Assembly: GCA_010645155.1 (NCBI GenBank)
Contig: CM021322.1
Span: 6,182,208-6,246,207, forward strand
Direction of reading: 5' to 3'
DNA length: 64,000 nucleotides
DNA from: Tigriopus japonicus
Taxonomy: Eukaryota > Arthropoda > Copepoda > Harpacticoida > Harpacticidae
Part shown: one piece after another, positions 12,901 to 24,900 of the stretch
How positions within the stretch are numbered: the first letter of the stretch is position 1
How the letters are laid out: every line of letters begins with the position of its first letter
Notes under the pieces: model-generated
Database searches by the model: none
What the model saw: only the letters and a program-made list of their open reading frames with translations
What the model was told of the DNA's origin: nothing
Position numbers and translations under genes: made by a program

Positions 12901-15900
12901 ATATGCAGCCCTATTCATGACAAACTGTAATGTTAGAAAACATTACTGAAGTGGCCTGTCCCTAGCAATGTTTTACTATTTTATGCTGTTGTCACTCCTC
13001 TTTACATATATTTGAGAGTGCATAGCTTAGACTCCAACGTTTGATTGAGTTGAAGCTAAAACACGACCTCTTAAAAAAACACTGAAGATAACTCATCTAA
13101 AGGAAAACCGATATGATTGATTGTGATAGAGAAAATCTCGCTTTTAGCATCTAATTCCGCCATAAAGGGTTCTTAAAAACTAGTGATGGACCGAAACCGA
13201 AAGTTTCGGCCGAAAGAGGGCTTAACCGAAACCGAAACCAGCTGATTACAAAATTGTTTAAATGCAAAATCCGCCTTAAAAATTAGAATGCTCATGTGTT
13301 TGATGTTGGGTAGTCGCAAATTTTGAAAAATCGGATAACTTAAATTTCAGAGGTTTTTGGACCACCTATTTTTTTTTCGATTTTGTTGTCAAACTCCATT
13401 TTATATAGTGCTTGTCTGCTTTTGGTTTCGGTAGGCATAACCGAAACCGAAATTTCGGCCGAAAGTACTTTCGGTCCATCACTATTAAAGACCTTTTTGT
13501 CTTCACATGGTATCCTGTGCTTCAGGATAATTCAAATATTGATAGCTTGAGGTTGATCTTTGATTTAGAACTTGAGTGTTGTAGCAAAAGTAAAGTTCCG
13601 TCGAATTTCCATTGTTCTGAGCCTGAAATTATACTTCAACAGAACTTTTTATAAAATTTAAGGTTGAGAATTGAGATGTCCTAAAAGTAACTGAAAAGTG
13701 CCGAGTTGTTCTTAGGGGACGTGGAAACATTGCCACTCTTTTTCTCTTGAAAGAATTTCCGTTTATTGTTCTTTCTTGAAACAACTCCGAAACATTCTAG
13801 GATATATTTGAAAGTTATAAATAGGGTGGTGATTTCAGCTCAAACGATTTGACATCATCAGAAGAAAAAGTTCCAAAACGAAATCCTATTTTCAAAGAAA
13901 TCAAAATGCAATGATGTCGTGTCCGTTCCACAATCCTAGTGGTGGTCAGGGCATGTCTTGATCATGAAGTTCTAGAAGTCGATGTCAAGTTTCGAAGATA
14001 GATATAAATCGGTAGAACGAAAAGTTTTCCCCCCTTCAAGACCCTCTAGCCAATTTTGTTAACTCGAGCCAAGAGTGGCCTTAGGCCCTTCCAAGGCTCT
14101 TCTAAGCCGAACACGAACCCTTGACGAAAGGAGAATCTTCGGATGCCGAATTTTCTCTCGGCTTGACTTTACTTTCGGGGAAAAACTAGATCGCTTTCGC
14201 CCAAAGCGCGGAGATGGTGGTAAACATAAACCCTTAGATCTTGGCTCATAAGCAGAGAAAACGAGCCAACCAGTTCGCAGAACTAGCTCGTGGCCTCTTT
14301 GCACCTCTAAGAGCCCGAATGGGCGTGTTAAGTTGTCCCTGAATGTCGGTAAGAAGAACAGGTTCCACCTCCCAAGGAGTCTCTTGCGGGTGCCCTTCAA
14401 CATGAGATGTTTCACGTCAAATGGAAAGGGAGGATGAAACGGGTCTGGCCTTTTTTTGGCTCGTTCGTCCAACCATCTCTAGGCATTGCCTTTGTCGGAC
14501 CGACCTTCAGACGCTTCCTGATGTAGCCTTTCGCTTCTCTGACTCAAGGCCAGAGGCCTTAGACTGAAACGAAGCGGTCTTACGGCCTTCAAATAGGATC
14601 GTCTAGAAGTTGGGCCTTGATGTTGAAAAAAAAAGAAGAGGAAGAAGACGAAAGAGGAGGGGGAGAAGAAGAGGGCATGTTTTCAGGCCAACCATCTTGT
14701 CCAAGGAACGCCGTTGTCGACGCCACGATGACGCCCTTGAGAGGGGGCAAACAATCACGGCGAATACCATGTCTTGGAAGGCGACAACTTCAGATGGAAG
14801 ATAGAGCTTGACTGTGCCGTCGATCTCGGTGGGACGAGTAGTTGAGGTGGTCGTAGAATGAACGGTAGCGCAATAATAGGGAAGTGTCCAAGCCCGATGG
14901 AAGTGAACGCCGGACAGATCCAAGGTGGAACAGGAACCGTCAAACGATGTGCCTCGCTCGTTCTGTTCATTTTGGACATTGGAGAGGGTGAAACAGCGTG
15001 AGGAGGAAGGAGTGGGAAATTTGGAAATTTGGAAAGGACACACTCAAAAGGTCGGATTCAACGTGTGGTTTTATTATACGGCGTCCAATTAGTGAGATGT
15101 GTGCTTCAGACCGTGTTGGTCCGTTTGGCCATCTGATGTGAGAATTGCAAAGGTGCTTCGTTTTCAAGATTTCTTGAAGCGTTCTCGCCTCTCGAAATCT
15201 TAGAATTCAGCGTTTTTTCCACGAACCATTGTCTTAAAAGGCGCTTTGTTGAGTCAAGGCTTTTGACCGATAACAGCTTGGAAAGTCCCTTTTGCTTATT
15301 TGTGGATTTGCTCCATTCGACAAGATCAGTGGTGTTTCAAAAAACTAAGAGCTTTCAGGTGAAATCGAAAACCATATCTTTCCTTCTCAAGGCACAATCT
15401 GTTTCCAATTGTAAAACCATACAATATTCCTACTTCTCCATAAAAAATAATTGAAAACGGGCATTACAAAACGATCAATTTTTTACCTGTCAAAGCCGTT
15501 TGCAAAGGTTTCTCGTATATCGCTTGTTTTTTGTCGAAACATTTACCTGAAAGACTACTTTGTTACATGAATGATTGAACTGCAAATTTGTACCTCTTTG
15601 TTCAAGTTGAATAGAATGAAGGCGTTGTACACAATGAACCTGTTTTAAATTCATTTTCTCGAAAAAATGCACAAATCGACAAAAAAATTGTTTTGCCAAT
15701 ATGATGCCTCCATTCCTCAACGTAGTAACCCCACTTTTCGGGTGGAAACCAGTATTTTCTTAAAGAAATGTTTTCATGTTTGAATATAAACACCTTTGGT
15801 TCCCATTGTTCAAGAGCTGATAACCCCTTAAAGAAACTAAAAGTTTTGGTATGGCTGTTGCTGCTTTATTGCGATGATCTAAGTTCCATAAGTAAGGATC

Positions 15901-18900
15901 ATAAAAATGATCTTGTTTGCCACCTTAGAAACAAGAAAGCCTTTTATGGATGAGAATGTGACCCTTACTTTTATTTTACTCGTAACGCGAGTGTCTCAAA
16001 GTCTAAAACATTTTTAGCGCTTCTTGTTCAAGGGACATTTGAAAAAGGCCTCGGATTTTGTTGTATTCCAACCTATGAAAGTAATAGCCTTTAAAGATAA
16101 TTGACCCGCTCACACACCATTTATTGAGATAGTCGTCTTCAAAACATGCAGTAACCTAGACCAAGACAGTTGATCGGCTTTCTGATGTTTTCGCGGGTTT
16201 GTGTCTTAATTAGTAGTGTTCCCATTTTGTTTCTAAAACGTTTCAATGTCCTGATTATTCTTTTCGCAACTATCAAAAATAAAGAAGTCGGGAATTTCCG
16301 ACTAATTAGATTTGATTGTCGAGGCAGGCTCTCTTCTATTTCAATTCATTGGGCTTGTCAACCACAAGTGCGCTTGGCAGTTTCTTGGTTTGTGGATATT
16401 AGGGGCTTAGCCCCCTGTCAATGTAATTACTTCGTCTATTGCCTCAAGGGTTACTCGTAATGAATGCCTGACACGGTGCTCTTTCTCTTTCATTGACACG
16501 TTAGAACCCCGTTTAACACGAGAACGTGTTAATCAATGTTGTTGTAGCATCAGCATCAATAGAGAAGACATTGATTGTATCTTGGTTCTAGGATATTTTT
16601 TTAGCTTGACATACAAGGTCAAACAAAAGAAGAGGGGACATTCGTGGCTAGTCAAGCAAGTCCGGGATTGATGAGTCAAGAGCAATGCTTGTCCTTCGAT
16701 CAATCAAGTCTTGAGTAACAACGGGTTTCTGAATCTCAGAGATCCATTTTTACCATTTGTTTCTCCTTTCTCGTTGTCTTGTGTATTTAGAGATATAGTA
16801 TTCTAGGATTCTGTGCCAACCGTTGGGACAGATGTTTCATCGACATGGTTGCTTTTCTGTGCTTCTGATGCAAATGAGCCAACTTGTAATGTAGATAGTA
16901 AGCGGATGAATTATCTGACAACTGGTTATCTTATGATGAAAAGTTTCTGGCTTGGTGTTCTCGCCACTTGTCTGTTCAAGCTTCACTACCCAAGAGTGAT
17001 CCTCGAGAAAAGTGAATACTTTTCTAAACGAACATGGTCAATATCCTTCAGTAGGATTAGGTGCAGTAATTCCTTCAGAGACTGCTCATCATGTTAGGAG
17101 CTATTATTCAAGGCTTTCCAAAAACACGGAGCAAACAAATTTAGCCGTATTTGTGCCCCTTTTGCTCGAAGATGATGGAAGTAAACCTAGTATACTTCGA
17201 TGAAAGAGCGAAAGGGTCCTAGCGACCGATGAACCATCGAATGGCCACCACCACAAAAGTGCTCAATATAGTGAGTCAGGTGGCCATCCGACGACTACAT
17301 TATGGGTCCTTCAATAGTGGGTCCTATCCAAGAGTTCTCACATGATTGGAACAGGCTGGATTCAAGGAGGATTTGTTGGAGCGAGCCTTAGAGTAGTAGG
17401 TTAAAGTGGGAGCTTGTCATGATTATGCGGTGTTGACAGAGAAACAATGCTGCCCAATTATTTTGGATCTCTACAGTGGAACAAGATAGTTTGAAAAGGT
17501 GCCATATCACCAAAAGCTTCTATCGTTAAGGAGTTTGCACAAGGAGAGCGCAACAAAATAGCGCCGCTTCAAAAGAGAACGAAATCAAAATCGTCAAGTC
17601 ATTATTATTGGAGAGTCAACTATATAGGTCAATCAAAATAGTGAACTTTAGAGCCATTTCAAACCCCTATTCTAGGAGTCATGATCAAATTATATTTTTT
17701 GTTACAAATATCAAAAAGATTTATGATTTAAGACATTAGGAATGTTGAAAAAAAAAACTTTTTTGAAGGAAACGTTTACTGGTTATCGTTTCAACACCCA
17801 CTGTCAAAACTATTATTTCCTTGTCATGACGGTTTTTTTTGCAAGAGAGATGCGAACAAAAATAACAAAACGACCTGAACTGATTTGCTGTCTTTGCAAA
17901 ATTTCAAAGAAAATCAATAGATCCCCTAGCTATGAGAATACAACTGGTTTCAATTGGACCCAATCTATTCTTTACCCTCTACGCTTCTCTCCCTTTCATT
18001 TGAATTGAAAAATATTTTGACTGTCTGTTCGTCAATTAGAACAAGTTTTTTCCTTTATAATGAATATAGATATTTGCTAATGCAATACAATTTCTGTATT
18101 CAATATCTTTTGAAGTTGCTCTTTTTGACACTGCGCTATAATGATAGGTTCCATCATATACAAACCCTCTTGACCTGTGCTAAGGTTACAGGACCTCGTC
18201 TGGAAAGTGCTTTCCCCGTTAATTGGACCCTTGTTGACCTTAACTTCTTTCGACGAGTTGGTTCCAAGGAGGTGTCGAAAAACAAGAGTTTCATTAAGAA
18301 AGACCTTTTCCGTTAAATTTAGGACCATATTTTCTTTCTCATTCTTTGTCAAAGTGTTGGGTACATTGCCTTGATTTTTTTGGATTATTGAGAAAAAACA
18401 GAATTGTTGAATTATTCTGTGAAAATGTAATAGAAACACTCTGGGAACTTTTTGAACTCTTTTGGGAACAGTGCTTCACCGAGGTAACTTTGGTCGTTTT
18501 GTTTGTTGGTTCCCTCTGTTTTAAGAAGGCTTTGGCAGCTTGTTCTTGACATATTGCGACACGAGTTCCAAGACAAAGACCCTTAACATTTTTGTTTGGG
18601 TGTTTTGCGAGGTACTCAAAAGAATACAATGGGCAAGATTGGCTAAAGGCTAGCTTTTATTCTTTACATCTATTTGTTAAATGATAGAAAATATTGACAT
18701 ATAAATTTTGAGTTGTTGAAAAAGTACGCTTTGCCTCCTAAAAGGAAATTCTATCATGTCACTTTAAAACCTTGGAACTTGGTATGAAACTAAACAAGGC
18801 CTTGGGAAACGACCATCTGACTTGCACATTTTAACATTTTGAAACAAGAAATCTTGAGAAAGAAAGAGTGGTTGGTACCTGCCAGCAAAACCCGGGCTTT

Positions 18901-21900
18901 TACAACTTCGTCCCATGACCAGAAATCAAAGAAAAGTCGGTCCAAGTCTTCTCAAGGAACCAGACAGCAAGTAAGCATATGGGAAGATTGCTACACCATT
19001 CAAGCAACTTCATCTAATTAATCATCACAACAACAAAGGCCGTGCGCAAGAAATGTTTCCAAAGGACGTGGAATGACCTCGGAGCCTCCTCCCATGTCGG
19101 GTTTGGACTCTTCTATTTCAGTGAGTGTGTGTTCAGGTGGAAATTTCCACCCATTCTGTTCTCCCACGGAATCTTCTGAGCCTACCAACGAAGACGGAAC
19201 CATCCTGAGTTACGAGGAAGACGATGAGAGGAGTACCAGTACCAACGACGGAGGCGGTGATGCTTTTCGAGGTTCAAGAGGCGTAACGACAAATTTGGCC
19301 TTCCGTGCTCCTTGGGCTACCCCTCCTCGTGCTCCGATTGAAGATACAACCTCCTACAAGTGGGATCTCTTATCTCCCCCTTACAACGTTGTTTCCCCAA
19401 GTGGAAGCCATATTGCTGATAGTTCACACGAACAACGAAAAAAGTGGGACAATTCAAGGTGAGATCATTGCCGAACCCGTCTGCCTGCTGGTCTGTCTAG
19501 TGTGTGTATTTTGGCCTTGTCGCCCAATTCTAATACTCTAGTACGGACTAGTTGCAGATAGAAGGATCCTCGGGATTTTTTCACCCAGTGCTCCTTGGCT
19601 TGAACTATCGTCATAGAAATCGTATCACTTATCGTTTGGTTGTTTTAGGAACTCGCTTCGATTCCTACCTCTTTCTTCCATCGCTTCAGTCGCTTCAGTT
19701 TGAATTGTTGCATTCCTCTGGTAAAATATAATTTGAATCCATGCAAGCATGCAAGTGCCTCCTTTGCCAGCCTCCATGATCCGAATAATAGGTTCATCCA
19801 TAGGAGGAAATTGGAAATTGCATCCTGCACGGAAGCTCATTTAATCTACGAGGAAACATTTACTATAAAGCGTCGTCTTGATAGAAAATTTACTTTCCGG
19901 TGCTGCCTGCCTTCTGCTCTTCTTGATTCTCGACCGATTCTGAGTTTGACCTTGTCCAACCGTTTTATCAATCAGCTACGTGGAACGATTACTTCTTGAC
20001 GGCGGCGACTTAGATTCCATGGATAGAAGCCTGCTAGAGTATAACGGACCGAATCATCCCGGATTCGGCTCCAGCATGAACGGATCCAACACCATCACTC
20101 CATCTGGAACACCCATAACGTCACCGACTTCGTACAAATCTTCGGAAAATGGGCCTCATGGGGAGATCATGCTCTCCCCTTCGGATGTTACAAATCAAAT
20201 CATGAAACGTGATTTGGTAGTTCGGTTCACAGAAGAAAAAAGTGCCTCGGCCATCTCTCAAGTGAAATCTTCCATTGCGCAGAAGAAAGCGCCCTCAATA
20301 CCCTCAAGTTTGAAAGTTGCAGTCGGACATAATGAGGCTTCGTTAGAAAATGGATCGAATAATGCATCGTTTGATGGCGATGCCAACTCTGAAGCAGATC
20401 CAGGAAGTGCGCAAGGTAAGACGGGAATATCTATCTTGCAATGCAGTGAATACTATTGGTCAGACCTCGCGATCCTGAAAATGTCCTTATAAAATGGAAC
20501 GGAAGGAACTATAAGTTTGCAACGTATTAGTTCAGTATTCAGTTCTTTCACACGCTTTTTATATAATGAAGAATTTTGAGTAATTTGAATTTTGTTGAAA
20601 ATCGACGCATATTTTTCCGTTAATATCCGTGCAAGTGCATCCAATTAAAACGCCATTTTGTAGAAAATCGAATTGGAGCGGATTAATTCGTTGTCATTTA
20701 AATACGAAGGGAAACATTTGCACTTCATGTTTATCATTTTTTTCCTTTTTACAAGGGATGCATCCCTCGGTATTTAAATATCCTCAAATTATTACAAAAG
20801 TTGGAACGTTTTTAACAAAATACCCTGTTAAGGTTGAAAGGTGAAACTCAAATTTAGTTCAGTATTCCTTATCTCTCAAAGAGGTCTTTAACCTCATCAA
20901 GTTCATTTGGAGGGATTCCAAACAAGATAGGTTTAAAAAGGACCGACTAAATTATCGACCTTATTGCCTTTGAAGGTCCAAAGAAATTCCAGCAATGACC
21001 TCACTCCCTTTTCTCCTTGGTACTTGAAAAGAAGCTTCTTGACCTTGGAAACGGAAGAGTCTCTCTGTTTCCCTCTTGGTAGTCAGACTCTGGTTTCCTG
21101 TTTCACCCACCAAAATGTGAGAAAGAAGAAAATGGAACGGCTGAAAAGAGAACGGAAAAAGGGAATAGGAAGTGCAAAAGCCGCTCTCAACCCAACCGGC
21201 AATGCCTGTTTTTTGGGGAAAATGCAAATGTAATGAAGCAACCTAGTCTCCGAGTTCCAACTCGTTGCTGCTTCAAACCAGAAACCGTCAGTTCAATTCG
21301 AATATATGAGGTACAAAATCCTGCTGTTTTCTCAATGAAAACGCATTTCTCCAAAAGAAAAGCTGGATCCAAATAAAGTAACTAAGCTAGCCACAACCAC
21401 AATGATGCGAGTGAAAATGAGATTTATGACAAGCCAACGCGATGTAAATTTCCACGGTCATGTAGAACGCTTTATCGCTTGTACAATTAGTGGACAATGT
21501 CCTTTGAAAACCCCAATTCTTATTTTAGAAAAATTTCATATAAAATCATTAGTCCTTTCGTCTTGCATCCTTTTTGGTTGATTATGTTGCACAGATTAAT
21601 CTGGAATATTCCTTCTTTCAACATTTTTCCTTTCATTTGATCATCGATCAACTTGTTTTCGGACTGTTTTCTAAGATCGCACACCATTACGTACATTTTA
21701 GCATCTAACGGATCAGAAAGTCTGTAATGGAGATTGCTATCAGTACCAAGGCTTTCCAAAAAATTGAATAAATTTAAGATTGAAGACTTTGCATTCAGAA
21801 AATGGACAAAGTGCCTGTATTTTCAGTCGGTGGTGCCATCTATTGAAATTCCTCTAAACTGTAATAGTTGTGTCGCTTCAAGTCAAATCAAACACAGAAT

Positions 21901-24900
21901 AGATTAAGAGAACCAATTTAAATATGAAAGCCTAGCCGAAATAAGGCCTTATTTCAAAGGTTCCATTTGAACGAAAAATTGGACATTCATTTTGCAATGA
22001 ATGTTTACTTCAGGGCGAATGGGGAGGAAAATAGCTTACAAAAGGAATTGATCAAGGGCAAATTTTGGTGAAACTTCATGTTTGTAAGCGTTTTCCACGT
22101 AGTTTCCGTGTCTTTGACCGTGTGACAAATTGTGTTAATCAATGCTCCCAATAGTGGACTGTTTATAGGCTCAAATACGGCTTTTGATGGAATAAACGTA
22201 TGAAAGACAAGTTTGGTAGCAAAACTTGTCAAATCAAATTGTTACCTCACAATTACTTCCACCACGCATGAAAAGTTTTATTTAGAGGTCGTATCTTCGA
22301 TTGCTAGTCTGCAGTAATGTAGCAATGAACGCGCTTGTGTTTCAAAAAGCAATTCCAGTAGTTAATGCATTATTCATGTATCAATATTGGGTACGTTCCT
22401 TTCGCGATAAAGATTATCGGCCGACTAGAAAAAGATACTTCCCGGAGTTATTGAAAAATATTGACCAGACGGCAATCATATATGCATGCTTAGAAAATGC
22501 TAAAACAATATCAAGCCAATAAATTTGATTAATTTATGAAAAGAAGAAGATCCAATTGGCTCATTCATGTTTTCTTTGGTAAGTTCCCGTTGTTTCAAGA
22601 CCTCTCAAACGGTATAGAGTAGATCAAGTCATGATCCTCGATCCCCCAGAATAGCAAATCATGTTCAAGATTCAAGACTGACTTATTCATAATTTGCTTG
22701 ACTTCCTTTCCCACAGAATTGTATTTATCAGGCATAATCAATAACTGGAATAGATTATTAGAAATATTATTTGAGGCACTTGCTACTGTTGATGTCTTAC
22801 CAGATACTTATTGGATATTTTATAACAGGTGGCTCGTGAGTTGGTTTTTGGTCCCCCAACGACATCAGCTTTTTAACAAGATTTGTTCAAATTTTTAAAA
22901 GTGAATGATCCTCTTAAGAGGCTAAAAGTACATACGTTTGCGCACAGGATTTCAAATTCTGAGGAGACCCCTTGTGTGAACCCACGCGAATGTGTTTTAA
23001 AGAGATCAGAACGAAACTTCATTAGAGCCTGTTCCAACCAATTGAGTCGAAAAGCCCGGATAAGGCCCTTTCCTAAATCGACCATTGGAACGCGCTAAGG
23101 AAGTTCCATTCTATCCCCGTGTCAGAGCCGTTTATGTGTGGTAAAGCCTAACCCTAATGCGGAACAATGGAACGACCAACCGATTGCGGAAATATCTCAC
23201 TTCCGACCAAGCAAACGAGCTTTAAAGTCGACAAAAGTTTTTGAAAGCTTTTTGCAGTCAGTACTTGATTCAAGGGATCTGTAATTTGAACATATTCTTA
23301 GTTATTGTGCAATAGAGGTATTGAGGTTTCAACTCACTACCTTAATATATTGAGCATTGCGGTGCCAAACATTAAGCATCTTCTCTATCCAAGGGCCTTT
23401 TATATGTTTCAATTCTCTGTCATTGAGTAGTCATTATACAGGCCAATGTACAGATTTCATCTTCCATCTTTCAGTATAATTTCTTAATTTCGGACATTGA
23501 CCATATCCAAATTACGGTTCATGACCTTATTCAAGGTTTGTTATGCTACGGCACCAAACCACTTACACATTTGTCGCATTCCCCATGAAGAAAAAAGACC
23601 TCGGCATTTGCACTAACAAGAACTAATAATGGTCCGTTAAGCATATCGTACCGGGTGTTTCAAAAGAAACGGAACACCTAATTCCATCGTCAATAACTCA
23701 TGATTGAAACCATGTGTGAACCTCACCTTTATTGGATAGAATTGGCCAAACACTTGACTTGAAAAGTCAGAAAAAGCAATTTCACCCAATTTCAATATTT
23801 AAGCGACGACGATTTTTTCCCTGAAGGGCCCTTTACGAAAACAGAGCGTTCGTGACTCCGATTTTTTTCTCTCTTCAGAAATTTGGCTAAAATAAAAAAT
23901 AAGGCGACAAAAAGAGAATAACAACTTGTGTATCTTAAGAATTGTTATCTGCCGCATCTTTTTGATCTCTATACATTTTTTGTGAGATCAACCATTTCCG
24001 AGTTACGGACATGGTTTGCCGTTCCGTTTCTTATGCATCACCCGGTACAAGAAATTGTCGCAGATTTTGTCGAAATAATTAGATTAATATTTACATAATA
24101 ATTAGACCGAGCAACTTGCGTTATAAGAAAGTGGACAAATGAAGTGTGAAAAATTAACATTTCTTGGAACATTACATTTAAGAAAGTAAAAGATTTTACT
24201 TTCTTTTAATGAAAACCTCATATCAACAGATCTGAATTGGACTGTTACTTCCCTTTAGCATGTCACCATTTCCGTACATTGAAAAAGGTAAGCTTTCTTC
24301 AACAAAGATTTGTCAGACATATACGATCGTAATGAGGAGATTAGGGATAATGGTATCAAAGCAAGGCAAAGAAATGCGATATTTCGGAATGAAACATGGA
24401 CGTTCCTATTCAATTCTTCTTGTCAACATGCCAAAAAGAGAATAGGAAAGAGAAAGTTAAATTCATCTACTTCCATTGTTCCAAGTTGTGGAAACTGGAG
24501 GAAGCCATTGTTGCACTGCAATGCAAACTTGGACGAAAGGGTGCTTCTCATTTTAGTATTACGAAACGTTTCAACGTTTTTATAACTAGAATTCATGGAA
24601 TATTTCCAACATCTTGAAAACCTGAACTCGACTGCATTGGATGACTTCGGCCGATCGCCTAAAAAAGCAGACACAATGCCTAGGGTAATGCAATGCCTAC
24701 CTGAAGACCCCCCTCAACTTTTTGCGAGAAAGGTGGCAAAAATTTAATCGAACAATAACAATCCATCCATTGAAACCACCGCATGTTGCGTGATATATCT
24801 TTGCGCATGCCTTCTCGTTGATTGACCTTGAGTACTACCGCCCTTGAAGGTGTCCCAGGGCTTCCACTATACCGTTGGGCAACCTTTCTTAGCATAAATT

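Larger units (their letters stand above)
7963..19072. other. 11-kb intronic region with repeats
   Basis: No gene supported. It holds a hairpin-repeat cluster, three hAT-like elements and a transposase fragment, listed separately. The stretch from about 14050 to 15050 is GC-richer and has long open frames on the minus strand with no recognisable domain. Confidence 0.4.

Noticed and set aside
14059..15043. GC-richer region with two long minus-strand frames (137 and 146 codons)
   Set aside because: Both begin on non-ATG codons and show no known family. Overlapping frames in all directions suggest composition effects. It could still be an unrecognised old element.
18839..19021. Lys/Ser-rich frame before exon D1, with a possible donor (gcaa|gtaagc)
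   Set aside because: It has no ATG at its start and a stop separates it from D1. At most it is part of a leader.
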